From: Sulfurimonas sp.
GTDB lineage: Bacteria > Campylobacterota > Campylobacteria > Campylobacterales > Sulfurimonadaceae
Assembly (NCBI GenBank): GCA_027071075.1
Contig: JALSUU010000082.1
Coordinates: 1-34,957, forward strand
Length of the DNA: 34,957 bases
Direction of reading: 5' to 3'
Notes under the pieces: model-generated
The model's database searches: none
Told to the model about the DNA's origin: nothing
The model's input: the letters and a program-made list of their open reading frames with translations, nothing else
Made by a program: the position numbers and the translations under genes
Shown here: in pieces, positions 14,880-22,573 of the stretch
Layout of the letters: the number at the start of each line of letters is the position of its first letter
Numbering within the stretch: position 1 is the first letter of the stretch

Positions 14880-15926
14880 ATGATGAAAAATGAAACACTA
14901 GAAAAAAAAATCCGAGACATTTACAATAAAAGATATAAGACTGTTCATAAAAGAGTTGTTTCTGCTTTAGAAGAGGGTGCTATAGATAAAGAGGCGCTTA
15001 CTCTTGAAGATGTAAAAACTATGGCGCACACTATAATGGAGATAGAGACAAATTCTCTCAAAGAAGATTTAGAATCACTCTTATCGAAAAAAGAGATGAT
15101 TGAGCGAGAGTTAGAGAAAAAATCTGAAGAGCTTCAAAATGCAAAGTATGAGATTTTTAATGCCCTTGAGGATGAGTTTGAAGAGGATGAAACTGTTTTA
15201 ACAAAACTCCATCAGGTAAAACTGCAATCTATCGACCTTTATGATATTTTAAGTGAGATGGTTGAGTCTGCCGTTATTACTGCTCTTGAAAAAGATAGTG
15301 ATGGGGATATTAGTGAGTCTATGACTGAAGTTATCAAAGAGATGACTTTTGAGGCTATAAAAGAGGGTTCTCTTAATACTATTCGTATTAGAAAAATACT
15401 TTATACGATTCTTGCTACTACAGTTGAAGTTGCCGAAGCTACACCGACAAGAGCAGAGGAGATACTCAGTGCGACACTCAGAGGTATGCGTGCGGGACTT
15501 GTAAAAGCTATTAGTAGATTTAAGAAGCGTCTTGAATTTATGCCTGTTGAAGCAAAACATATTCTTATAGAGGATTATGATACTATCATAGAAGATCTTA
15601 ACCAAACAGATACACTCTTTACACAAGTTGTACTCACACAAGCGGGGGAGAACTCTCAAGCTACAAAAGATTTGCTCTTAAAAATCAATAAAGAGATGGC
15701 TTATGATTTAGAAGAGCTTATCCATATCTCTAAAGAAACTGCTGAAGTTATGAAAGAGCGATTCTCTTCATTTGCTAAAACAGCTGCGAAAAAAGCAGAT
15801 ATGGCACTCAGATCTCCAAAAGCACAAGAAGCAAAGAGAATGGGAATACAGGCCTTTGGTGTGGCAAGAGAGGCTCTTGGGAGTGCTCTTAAGTCTGCTA
15901 AAGATGCAATGGATAAAAAACAATAA
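14880..15926 (+). CDS. Large helical/coiled-coil protein of unknown function
   Basis: 348 residues, almost entirely helical and Glu/Lys-rich. A coiled coil is clear at about 55-100 (KEDLESLLSKKEMIERELEKK). Then come helices such as TFEAIKEGSLNTIRIRKIL and AEEILSATLRGMRAGLVKAI, amphipathic with small residues, and a C-terminal stretch FGVAREALGSALKSAKDAM that could lie on a membrane surface. No signal peptide and no true transmembrane helix. RBS AAGGGAAA precedes ATG-ATG. The gene follows DUF493 by 7 nt and precedes DUF2231 by 21 nt, so it is probably co-transcribed. I cannot assign a family with confidence. Confidence 0.6.
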   Translation: MMKNETLEKKIRDIYNKRYKTVHKRVVSALEEGAIDKEALTLEDVKTMAHTIMEIETNSLKEDLESLLSKKEMIERELEKKSEELQNAKYEIFNALEDEFEEDETVLTKLHQVKLQSIDLYDILSEMVESAVITALEKDSDGDISESMTEVIKEMTFEAIKEGSLNTIRIRKILYTILATTVEVAEATPTRAEEILSATLRGMRAGLVKAISRFKKRLEFMPVEAKHILIEDYDTIIEDLNQTDTLFTQVVLTQAGENSQATKDLLLKINKEMAYDLEELIHISKETAEVMKERFSSFAKTAAKKADMALRSPKAQEAKRMGIQAFGVAREALGSALKSAKDAMDKKQ

Positions 15927-15947
15927 AATAAAAACTAAGGATTTACA

Positions 15948-16550
15948 ATGATGTTACACCCAGCAACGGTTCACTTCGCAATGGTTTTACCCCTAGTCGC
16001 TTCAGTATTTGGAGTTATCTATCTTTTTAAAAAAACAGAGAGTATGTCAAAAATATCTTCTCGTCTCACACTTATAGCAGCTTTAGCGATGATAGGCGTT
16101 TGGTATACAGGGTCTCAGGCAGGACCATTAATATATGACTATTTAAGTGAAGCAGGACAGCATGAACTTGTTGAACATAAGGAGCTAGGTCTCTATCTTG
16201 CAATTGCTATGGGTATTATAGCTCTACTTAAAATCGTCGGTTGTAAAATGAAAAATTTTGCTATTGAGACACTTGCCATAGTTTTACTCCTTGGTGCAAC
16301 AGCAACAACATTTCTCCAAGGAAAACATGGAGGGGAGTTAGTCTATAACTATGGTACTCCTTTTAAATCTTATCTTATCATGGATACACTCAAAGATGCA
16401 GCTTCTGATGCACAAGAAGAAGAGGATGCAGCGGCAAAACTAGAGGTATATCAAGATGCGATTGAAGATATTAAAATGCATAGTGAAGAAGTGGATACTT
16501 TTTACGGTCATGATGCGGAAGCCTCTTCAGAGTCTCAAGAAGAAGAGTAG
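15948..16550 (+). CDS. DUF2231-type inner-membrane protein
   Basis: 200 residues. It starts MMLHPATVHFAMVLPLVASV, the HPxxVHF opening of DUF2231 membrane proteins, and has four transmembrane helices (about 8-26, 42-60, 82-100, 107-127). The C-terminal 60 residues are acidic (EEEDAAAKLEVYQDAIEDI, ending SSESQEEE) and cytoplasmic or periplasmic. His residues at the membrane face suggest haem or metal contact in the family, but this is not shown. The candidate antitoxin gene starts 8 nt after its stop. Confidence 0.78.
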   Translation: MMLHPATVHFAMVLPLVASVFGVIYLFKKTESMSKISSRLTLIAALAMIGVWYTGSQAGPLIYDYLSEAGQHELVEHKELGLYLAIAMGIIALLKIVGCKMKNFAIETLAIVLLLGATATTFLQGKHGGELVYNYGTPFKSYLIMDTLKDAASDAQEEEDAAAKLEVYQDAIEDIKMHSEEVDTFYGHDAEASSESQEEE

Positions 16551-16558
16551 GTACTTTT

Positions 16559-16690
16559 ATGTCAAAGCAAGAATCAATCGCTAAAATGCTTCAAGCCCTT
16601 GATGCATACAAAAAAGATAAAAGTAGTGCCAAGCCATTTTTTACAAGCATGAAAGAAATTTCTGCTTGGCTAGAAAAGAAGGCGAAATAA
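16559..16690 (+). CDS. 43-residue candidate antitoxin
   Basis: A short gene encoding MSKQESIAKMLQALDAYKKD, then KSSAKPFFTSMKEISAWLEKKAK. It is charged, soluble, and helical at both ends, as expected for a small antitoxin whose helix wraps the toxin. It ends in TAATG (16688-16692), giving translational coupling to the RelE/ParE-like gene. AGTAGG precedes its ATG. No DNA-binding domain can be fitted in 43 residues, so autoregulation as in normal type II systems is doubtful. The upstream partner could instead be an unusually short antitoxin of the CopG/Phd tail type. Confidence 0.6.
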   Translation: MSKQESIAKMLQALDAYKKDKSSAKPFFTSMKEISAWLEKKAK

Positions 16691-16959
16691 TGCAAATACT
16701 CTCCACAGAACTCTTTGAGATAGAGTTAAAAAAGATTTTAGAAAATTTTGCTTTGGAAGATTTTGAAGCAACAAAAAAGTTTAAACTCTATCTTGATACT
16801 ATTTTAATAAACATCCCAACAAAGGCACAAAAATATAAGAAATCAATTTACTTCGATGATGAGAATATTAAAGATATCCCTCACGAGGATTTCACCATAG
16901 TATTTTTCATAGACAATGAAAATGAGAACTACCTCATTTTAAATATATTACAAAAGTAA
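16690..16959 (+). CDS. RelE/ParE-family toxin-like protein
   Basis: 89 residues with the small alpha/beta pattern of RelE/ParE toxins: two N-terminal helices (FEIELKKILENFALED and DFEATKKFKLYLDTILINI), then strands KYKKSIYFDDENIKDIPHE, FTIVFFIDNENENYLILNIL. The motif of Lys/Tyr followed by S-x-Y-F and N-I-K-D-I corresponds to the usual 'yR.S.y...niR.i' block. RelE-type members cut mRNA and ParE-type members poison gyrase; which applies is not clear. ATG 16690 overlaps the antitoxin stop. The longer frame from 16666 would overlap the antitoxin more and is unlikely. Positioned between housekeeping genes without mobile-element marks. Confidence 0.75.
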   Translation: MQILSTELFEIELKKILENFALEDFEATKKFKLYLDTILINIPTKAQKYKKSIYFDDENIKDIPHEDFTIVFFIDNENENYLILNILQK

Positions 16960-16975
16960 CACTATTTTTAGTGTT
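16958..16975 (+). terminator. Candidate terminator hairpin after the toxin gene
   Basis: AACACTA (16958-16964), TTTT loop, TAGTGTT (16969-16975), followed by TCATTTTGT. Modest stem with a weak T-rich tail. It separates the moaC-toxin group from the sox genes. Confidence 0.5.
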
Positions 16976-17076
16976 TCATTTTGTAACTACTCACTCTACC
17001 AAAAAACAAATATCACATTCTTATCTCAGAAATAGCTTCTTTAGCTAAAATCATAAATATATACTTAAGCATAAAA

Positions 17077-17085
17077 TGGCATAAT
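17077..17085 (+). promoter_or_regulatory. Candidate -10 of the sox operon
   Basis: TG-G-CATAAT at 17077-17085 resembles an extended -10. It is the best candidate in the 213-bp gap before soxC and would leave a leader of about 80 nt. No clear operator or riboswitch is seen in the gap. Confidence 0.4.
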
Positions 17086-17172
17086 ATGCAGGTAAAAAGC
17101 TTTGTACTTTTAAATAGCAGAGTTATATATTCAATTTAAAAACAAGCAACAACAACCTTAAAAGGAGAAAAT

Positions 17173-18468
17173 GTGAACAATAAAGAATCTCAAAAAGTTC
17201 TAGATAGAAGAGACTTTTTCAAGAAAACAGCTGCATTATCAGTAACTGCTATTGCTGGAACATCCCTTGTTTCATCAAACGCAAGAGCAGATGATCCTGC
17301 GATTATGAACAATGTACCGTGGGGTCAAAAGTGGGGGGATCCAGTAACAGCAAACCGTTATGGAGTTCCTTCAAAATATGAGCATAATGTATTAAGAAGA
17401 AATACTAAGCTACTAGCTTCAGGTAACTTTAGAGCTTCTATTGCCGTTGCTCCTATTCAAGAGTCTATGGGAATTATCACTCCAAATGGACTCTTTTTCT
17501 CAAGAAGTCATGGTGGAGTAGCACATGTTGACCCTCATGAATACCGTTTGATGATTCACGGTTTAGTGGAGAAGCCTATTGTCCTTACACTAGAGCAACT
17601 CAAGCGTTACCCAAGTGTAACGCGTACTCACTTCATTGAGTGTCCAGCAAATGGTGGACAAGAGTGGAGAGGGCCACAGTTTAACTCTATTCAATTTGCA
17701 AAAGGTTTTATGTCTTGTGCTGAGTGGACTGGTGTATATCTTAAGACTATTTTAGCAGACTTAGGACTCAAACCAGAAGCACAATGGATGCTTGCTGAGG
17801 GTTCTGATAACTCTGAAATGGGAAGAACTATTCCTATTGATAAGGTTCTTGATGATGCTATGATTGTATGGGGACAAAATGGTGAAGCATTGCGTCCAGA
17901 GCAAGGATACCCAGTGCGTATTCTTCTTCCAGGTTGGGAAGGTAACTTATGTGTGAAATGGTTAAAGCGTTTAGAATTCTCTACTGAGCCTTGGTACTGT
18001 AAAGAAGAAACTTCTAAATATACTGACCTTAAGCCTACTGGTAAAGCTATACAACATTTCTATGCAAATGAAGTAAACTCTACAGTAACTTCTCCATCTC
18101 CTGAGATTGACTGGACACACCTTAAAGATGGTGATATTGTAGAGATTGAAGGTCTTGCATGGTCGGGAATGGGTACTATTAAAGGTGTAGATTTATCATT
18201 TGATGGTGGTAAAAACTATGTTGAAGCTAAGTTAAAAGGTCTAGTACTACCTAAATCTTGGACGCGTTGGTCTTACATTCATACATACAAAAAAGGTGAT
18301 GTTTTACAACTTACATCTCGTGCAATGGATGATGCTGGTTATATTCAACCAACTATTGACCAAGAAGTGAGTGTAATGGGTGTTGAAGCTGTCTATCACA
18401 GAAATGCAGTAGAGACTTGGGAAGTAAATGCTAAAGGAGAGGTAAATCATGTTCAAATTAGATCGTAA
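17173..18468 (+). CDS. soxC: Sulfane dehydrogenase molybdenum subunit SoxC
   Basis: 431 residues of the sulfite-oxidase family. With SoxD it oxidises the SoxY-bound sulfane sulfur in the periplasm, so that thiosulfate yields more electrons. A Tat signal is visible (RRDFFKKTAALSVTAIAG). The molybdenum ligand is Cys157 in HFIECPANGGQEWRG. Other family motifs: RSHGGVAHVDPHEYRL, EGSDNSEMGRTIP, LPGWEGNLCVKWLKRLE and the C-terminal dimer domain with WSGMGTIKGVDLSFDGG. It starts with GTG 17173, overlapping an out-of-frame ATG-TGA at 17171; AAAGGAG is placed for the GTG. It overlaps soxD by 20 nt. The family also includes SorA; the following soxDYZ genes decide for SoxC. Confidence 0.95.
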   Translation: MNNKESQKVLDRRDFFKKTAALSVTAIAGTSLVSSNARADDPAIMNNVPWGQKWGDPVTANRYGVPSKYEHNVLRRNTKLLASGNFRASIAVAPIQESMGIITPNGLFFSRSHGGVAHVDPHEYRLMIHGLVEKPIVLTLEQLKRYPSVTRTHFIECPANGGQEWRGPQFNSIQFAKGFMSCAEWTGVYLKTILADLGLKPEAQWMLAEGSDNSEMGRTIPIDKVLDDAMIVWGQNGEALRPEQGYPVRILLPGWEGNLCVKWLKRLEFSTEPWYCKEETSKYTDLKPTGKAIQHFYANEVNSTVTSPSPEIDWTHLKDGDIVEIEGLAWSGMGTIKGVDLSFDGGKNYVEAKLKGLVLPKSWTRWSYIHTYKKGDVLQLTSRAMDDAGYIQPTIDQEVSVMGVEAVYHRNAVETWEVNAKGEVNHVQIRS

Positions 18469-19594
18469 ATTAATAATTACAGCTTCTACAGCAGCTGCAG
18501 TTGCACTGTTTACACTTGGTTGTGGTGGTAGCACTGGTACAACAGAGAGTAAAAAAGCAAGTAAAATCAGTATCGATGGTGGTGTGTCTTACCCTGTTGT
18601 TAATGATAAAACAGGTCCTTACTATGTAAACCCTCAAGTGGCGCAAGATGCTCCAAAGATTTATAATGGTCGTGTTCCTACTGCTAATGAGTTAAAAGCA
18701 TGGAATAAAGATATTATGCCAGATGGAACAGGTTTACCAGAGGGTAGTGGTTCTGTTGAAGATGGTGAAGAGATTTATGATGCAAAATGTGTTATGTGTC
18801 ATGGTGACTTTGGTTCAGGTGGTGGTGGATATCCAGCACTCTCTAAAGGGAATGCATATGACCTACAAAAGACTTTAACTAACAATAGATGGAAAGACCC
18901 AGATGCTGATGGTCCGACTCGTGAATTTGGTTCATACTGGCCACAAGCTAGTACACTTTTCTGGTACATTAAAGATGGTATGCCTCATCCATTCTCTAAA
19001 TCATTGAGTGATGATGAAGTTTATGCTTTAGTTGCATATGTTTTAAATATCAACGAGATGGAGATTGATGGTGTAGAAGTTGATGATGAGTATGTTCTTG
19101 ATCGTGAGAAATTTTTAAAGATTAAAATGCCAAATAGAAATGGTTTTGAGCCAAATATAGATGGTCCAAATGCTCTTCCTGGTGTTCGTGCTTACTATGC
19201 TAATGCAAAAAACTTTGGTGCTCAGAATCTTAATCAAGGTGCTGTTCGTTGTATGAAAGATTGTCAAAAAGCGTCTGTGAAAACAAAAAGAATCAACGGT
19301 GGTATCACAGGTTTCTTACCTCCAATGAGTGATGTAAGAGATTTACCTGCAGTCAAAGAGGTAAAAGTTGATCCTAAAGAAGTATACAAAAATGCTTGTG
19401 CTATGTGTCATGATTCATATTTAGCTCCAGGTAGTGACGAGTGGGCTGGTTATGTAGCAGAAGGTATGGATACAGTGTATGCAAAGGCCATTAAAGGTAC
19501 TCAGGGTGGAATGCCAGCTAAAGGTGGAACTAGTCTTTCAGATGCAAACTTCAAAACAGTTGTTGATTATATCACTACTGGTAAAGTAAAATAA
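18449..19594 (+). CDS. soxD: Di-haem cytochrome c SoxD
   Basis: 381 residues. Electron-accepting partner of SoxC. Two haem-binding sites: C114-V-M-C117-H118 (KCVMCHGDFGSGGGG) and C317-A-M-C320-H321 (NACAMCHDSYLAPGS), with likely Met axial ligands in DGMPHPFSKSLSDDE and GGMPAKGG. The N-terminus (KLIITASTAAAVALF then TLGC) looks like a lipoprotein signal with lipobox TLGC, so Cys25 may anchor the protein to a membrane, whereas SoxC uses a Tat signal. A third cysteine pair CMKDC (about 268-272) lacks a His and cannot be a haem site. Starts inside the last codons of soxC behind GGAGAGG, so they are translated together. Confidence 0.93.
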   Translation: MFKLDRKLIITASTAAAVALFTLGCGGSTGTTESKKASKISIDGGVSYPVVNDKTGPYYVNPQVAQDAPKIYNGRVPTANELKAWNKDIMPDGTGLPEGSGSVEDGEEIYDAKCVMCHGDFGSGGGGYPALSKGNAYDLQKTLTNNRWKDPDADGPTREFGSYWPQASTLFWYIKDGMPHPFSKSLSDDEVYALVAYVLNINEMEIDGVEVDDEYVLDREKFLKIKMPNRNGFEPNIDGPNALPGVRAYYANAKNFGAQNLNQGAVRCMKDCQKASVKTKRINGGITGFLPPMSDVRDLPAVKEVKVDPKEVYKNACAMCHDSYLAPGSDEWAGYVAEGMDTVYAKAIKGTQGGMPAKGGTSLSDANFKTVVDYITTGKVK

Positions 19595-19608
19595 ACAAAG
19601 GAATAATT

Positions 19609-20070
19609 ATGGAAAGAAGAAAATTTTTAGGTATGGGTTTAGGTGCATTAGCTTTAGCTGTTGTACCTGCAAGCGTTCAAGCGGAAGATTGGAGAAAAGC
19701 AAAGCCAGCAGTGTGGACAGCAAAAACTGTTGATGATGCAATCAAAGCAATGTATGGTGATGTGAAGCTTATTGAGAGTGGTGTAACTATTTCTACACCT
19801 GATGTTGCAGCAAGTGGTGGTGCAGTTCCAATCAATATTAAATCAGATATAAAAGCAAAAACAGTAGCAGTATTTCAAAATGCTGACCCAGAGTCAACTG
19901 TAATCGTTTTTGATATTAACAAATACTCTATAATTGATTTTGACATCAAAGCAAAACTCAAGTCTGTTGGTGATCCTGTAACTGTAACAGCAGTAGTTGA
20001 AGGTCAAGATGGAAAATATTATATCGGTAATAGAACTCTTGATGTAGCACTTGGTGGATGTGAAGGTTAA
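19609..20070 (+). CDS. soxY: Sulfur carrier protein SoxY
   Basis: 153 residues. SoxY carries sulfur intermediates on a C-terminal Cys. Tat-type signal at the start (MERRKFLGMGLGALALAVVP, cleavage likely after Ala25). The mature domain has ISTPDVAASGGAVPINIKS, typical of SoxY. The C-terminus is LGGCEG: Cys151 is the carrier residue, but the usual GGCGG arm has Glu in the fourth position of the motif. The gene begins 14 nt after soxD, and soxZ follows. A second, canonical SoxY may exist elsewhere with soxXAB, as in related Campylobacterota. Confidence 0.93.
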   Translation: MERRKFLGMGLGALALAVVPASVQAEDWRKAKPAVWTAKTVDDAIKAMYGDVKLIESGVTISTPDVAASGGAVPINIKSDIKAKTVAVFQNADPESTVIVFDINKYSIIDFDIKAKLKSVGDPVTVTAVVEGQDGKYYIGNRTLDVALGGCEG

Positions 20071-20113
20071 TCCTTCACTCAAATAATTTTAAGAATAATT
20101 TTAAGGATAAAAA

Positions 20114-20428
20114 ATGGCTGATTTCAAAATAAAAGCAAAATTAAAAAAAGGCGTAGTTTCTGTAAAAGCTATGGCTAAACACGAGATGACTACTTATGAC
20201 ATCGCAAAAAAACAAACAGGTGATAGAGAAAATGCTAACTTCATTTTTCATATCACTGCAACAGTAAATGGTGAAACAGTATGGGAAGTTTCTACAAGTC
20301 AATTCCTCTCTAAAAACCCTATCTTCAAGTACAAATTCCAAGGAATTGGTAAGAAGGGTGATCATATCATAATGACTGCTACTGATCGTAAAGGTCATGC
20401 ACTTAAAGGTAAAGGAAAAATTAAATAG
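20114..20428 (+). CDS. soxZ: Sulfur carrier partner SoxZ
   Basis: 104 residues, the normal size of SoxZ, an immunoglobulin-like protein that forms the heterodimer with SoxY. Typical sequence: VKAMAKHEMTTYDIAKKQTG, then FIFHITATVNGETVWEVSTS, LSKNPIFKYKFQG and DHIIMTATDRKG. No signal peptide: it would be carried across the membrane bound to SoxY's Tat signal. TAAGGATAAAAAATG gives the start. A hairpin at 20463-20490 follows. Confidence 0.95.
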   Translation: MADFKIKAKLKKGVVSVKAMAKHEMTTYDIAKKQTGDRENANFIFHITATVNGETVWEVSTSQFLSKNPIFKYKFQGIGKKGDHIIMTATDRKGHALKGKGKIK

Positions 20429-20462
20429 TAACTCTTTTTAGACTTACTCACTAATTTTTCTG

Positions 20463-20490
20463 AGTGCAAAAGGTTTTTATCTTTTGCACT
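20463..20490 (+). terminator. Hairpin after soxZ
   Basis: Perfect 10-bp arms AGTGCAAAAG (20463-20472) and CTTTTGCACT (20481-20490) around an 8-nt T-rich loop. No T tract follows, so it may be a weak terminator or mRNA stabiliser for the sox transcript. The rest of 20429-20600 shows nothing else certain. Confidence 0.5.
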
Positions 20491-20600
20491 ACTTCACAGT
20501 TCTCTCTTCTCATAAAACCTAAATCATAATACTTTTACAAATGAATGTAGCAGAATATGAGAAAACATAAATTTTAAAAATCCATAATATAGAAGAGCAT

Positions 20601-21041
20601 ATGCAAGGTAAAGTACTACAACTTTTCATTACACACAATGATGCAGATAAAACAAGGGAGTCGGTAGAGAAGATTTCTGTTGATGAGTTTGGAATCAAAG
20701 ATGATAAATTTTATAACAAAAATCTTATGCGATCCATACTGATAACATCCTATGAGAGTTACAAACTCTCTCAAGAGAATAATATTTCAATAGAAACTGG
20801 CTCTTTGGGAGAGAATATTTTAATAGATATTAACCCTTATGACTTAAATCCAGGAGAGAGACTTACAATTGGCTCTACCGTACTTGAAATAACACAAAAT
20901 TGTACTCTTTGTAAGGGATTATCAACACTAAATTCTAAACTTCCAAAACTCCTTAAAAATGATAGAGGCATATTTGCTAAAGTAATTAAGGGTAGTTCTG
21001 AAATAGCTTTAGATGATAAAGTAGAAATTTTATCGTATTAA
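20601..21041 (+). CDS. MOSC-domain protein
   Basis: 146 residues covering a single MOSC domain (the C-terminal part of Mo-cofactor sulfurase). Features: GKVLQLFI start, DEFGIKDDKF in place of the usual GLxGDRH, GSLGENILIDI, and C123 region ITQNCTLCKGL with a CxxC pair, followed by LKNDRGIFAKVIKGS. MOSC proteins bind molybdopterin and transfer or carry sulfur on a Cys. Located directly downstream of soxCDYZ, where a role in Moco handling or in sulfur transfer is credible but inferred. Start at ATG 20601; the ribosome-binding site is weak (AGAAGAG). Confidence 0.8.
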   Translation: MQGKVLQLFITHNDADKTRESVEKISVDEFGIKDDKFYNKNLMRSILITSYESYKLSQENNISIETGSLGENILIDINPYDLNPGERLTIGSTVLEITQNCTLCKGLSTLNSKLPKLLKNDRGIFAKVIKGSSEIALDDKVEILSY

Positions 21042-21103
21042 TATATTTTATATATTTAAAATGGTAAAATCAACACGAAATAAATTAACACAAGGAAATG
21101 TAT

Positions 21104-22072
21104 ATGAAAAAAATATATACGCTGATACTCGCTGCATTAGTAGCATTGTCAATAGTTGGTTGTAACGCAGAAGCAACGCCTGCAAAACCTAAAAAAGTAC
21201 AAAATGTACAAGTTTACTCAACTCCAAACACTGATGGAAAAGTAACTACAAAAACAATCGAAGCTGCATTTGAATCAGTTGGACTTAGTGTTCCTGGTAA
21301 CAACGACATGAACAAGCCTTTCAAAACTAGATTTAATAAGGTAAACTACAAGGTATATAATTTAGCTATGTATATTAATAATGATTTAACTCTTAAATTA
21401 TTAAAAAAATACCCTAATTTTGGTGCTTTAACTCCACTTACTATGTCTATCTGGGAAGGTCCAAATGGATGTATGAATATCTCTACTCTTAGTATTGAAG
21501 GTATGGCTAGAGCTATCGGTATGCCTGTGAATGATCCAGATCTTATTGCTTATGCTGATTTAATCAAAAAAGCACTTAAAACTGCAATGCCACAAGGTTC
21601 ATTTAGAGACCTAGACTTTACAGTTAAATTTCCTAACAAGACACTTGCAACAAACTTTGTAGTAGATGTTGATCTTGATGGAGAGTCTCCTTCTGACTAT
21701 ATTGATGACTTTGAAGCTGAGTTTGAAGCTGAACTAGAGCCTTTAGGTTTCTTACTTCCAAACTACACAAATGTTCAAGAAGAGATTTTTGATGATGCAG
21801 GCTATACAGATGTATATGACTTCTATCACACTTACTCTATCTGTAAATTTGATGTAATTTTCCCAGTATCTAAAACACACCCAGAAGCTGGTGCTTGGGC
21901 TCCATGTTCTTTCTATCTTTACAAGAAGAAAGGTGAAAACAAAATGCACATGGGATGGTTATCCGTAGAAAACTGGATTACTACTCTTGATATTTCTGAT
22001 GATGCATCTACAAAACCTCTTCGTGAAGCACAAGGAATGATTGAAGGAATTATTAAAGAAATTACTGAGTAA
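21104..22072 (+). CDS. Lipoprotein with DUF302-like domain
   Basis: 322 residues from ATG 21104. The signal peptide is MKKIYTLILAALVALSIVG with lipobox IVGC at Cys20. The first half of the mature part resembles DUF302 (FESVGLSVPGNNDMNKPF and YNLAMYINNDLTLKLLKKYP then LTPLTMSIWE), the second half contains an acidic stretch SPSDYIDDFEAEFEAEL. Start: AAGGAA lies at 21092-21097, directly against the ATG at 21098 but seven bases from the ATG at 21104, so the second Met is favoured. Function unknown; DUF302 proteins bind small ligands in the periplasm and often occur in sulfur oxidisers. Followed by a strong hairpin. Confidence 0.75.
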   Translation: MKKIYTLILAALVALSIVGCNAEATPAKPKKVQNVQVYSTPNTDGKVTTKTIEAAFESVGLSVPGNNDMNKPFKTRFNKVNYKVYNLAMYINNDLTLKLLKKYPNFGALTPLTMSIWEGPNGCMNISTLSIEGMARAIGMPVNDPDLIAYADLIKKALKTAMPQGSFRDLDFTVKFPNKTLATNFVVDVDLDGESPSDYIDDFEAEFEAELEPLGFLLPNYTNVQEEIFDDAGYTDVYDFYHTYSICKFDVIFPVSKTHPEAGAWAPCSFYLYKKKGENKMHMGWLSVENWITTLDISDDASTKPLREAQGMIEGIIKEITE

Positions 22073-22080
22073 TTTTACTT

Positions 22081-22112
22081 TTTGTTTTAGCAGTTTTTAC
22101 TGCTAAAACAAA
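22081..22112. terminator. Bidirectional terminator between convergent genes
   Basis: Perfect 13-bp arms TTTGTTTTAGCAG (22081-22093) and CTGCTAAAACAAA (22100-22112) with a 6-nt loop TTTTTA. It stands between the lipoprotein gene and the PAS gene, which converge. The stem starts and ends in T/A runs, as in a shared terminator. Confidence 0.7.
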
Positions 22113-22146
22113 CTACTGACACAACAAAAGTTCTACACTTAAACTG

Positions 22147-22563
22147 TTACTCTGCTTCTCTTAACTCTTGATATAGAGTTATACAGCTATTTACATCATC
22201 TCGATTAGGGGTTCGTCTTACTGAAAGATAGGTAACTTCTCCATTACTATGAATGCGTCTTAAAACTGTCGCATGGACCCAGTAATATCCACGATCTTTT
22301 CTCATGTTTTTTACTATACCAGTCCAAAAACCTTTTGCTTGAATATCATCCCAAAGACCTTTAAAGGCTATGCGTGGCATATCAGTATGCCTTACTATGT
22401 TATGTGGTTCACCCATAATCTCTTCTAGTTTATATCCAGCTATTTCACAAAATATCTCATTCGCATAAAGAATAATCCCCTTAGAGTCTGTTTCACTTAA
22501 AATATACGCATCATCTGGGAAAAACCACTCATCACCATTCTCTTCTTTAAAAACTTTTGACAT
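22147..22563 (-). CDS. Single-PAS-domain protein (Aer type)
   Basis: 138 residues, one PAS domain of the Aer energy-taxis kind. Landmarks: DAYILSETDSKGIILYANE, CEIAGYKLEEIMGEPHNIV, RHTDMPRIAFKGLWDDI and GYYWVHATVLRRIHSNG. Aer PAS domains bind FAD; residues here agree broadly. There is no receptor or kinase output domain attached, so it may act by binding a partner, as seen for single-PAS Aer-like proteins of Campylobacter (CetB) with a membrane receptor. Its ATG follows the aroC stop by about 10 nt, so it may be in the aroC mRNA. Confidence 0.85.
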   Translation of the reverse strand: MSKVFKEENGDEWFFPDDAYILSETDSKGIILYANEIFCEIAGYKLEEIMGEPHNIVRHTDMPRIAFKGLWDDIQAKGFWTGIVKNMRKDRGYYWVHATVLRRIHSNGEVTYLSVRRTPNRDDVNSCITLYQELREAE

Positions 22564-22573
22564 AGTTAACCCC

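Noticed and set aside
16666-16689. Longer start for the RelE/ParE-like toxin
   Set aside because: It would overlap the candidate antitoxin by more than needed; the ATG at 16690 in TAATG is a better start.
18304-18534. Minus-strand frame across the soxC-soxD junction
   Set aside because: Antisense shadow of two certain genes; no supporting signals.
22113-22146. A further copy of the TACACAAA direct repeat near the PAS gene end
   Set aside because: GACACAAC and CTACACTT are about 17 bp apart instead of 11, have no -10 box and lie between gene ends.
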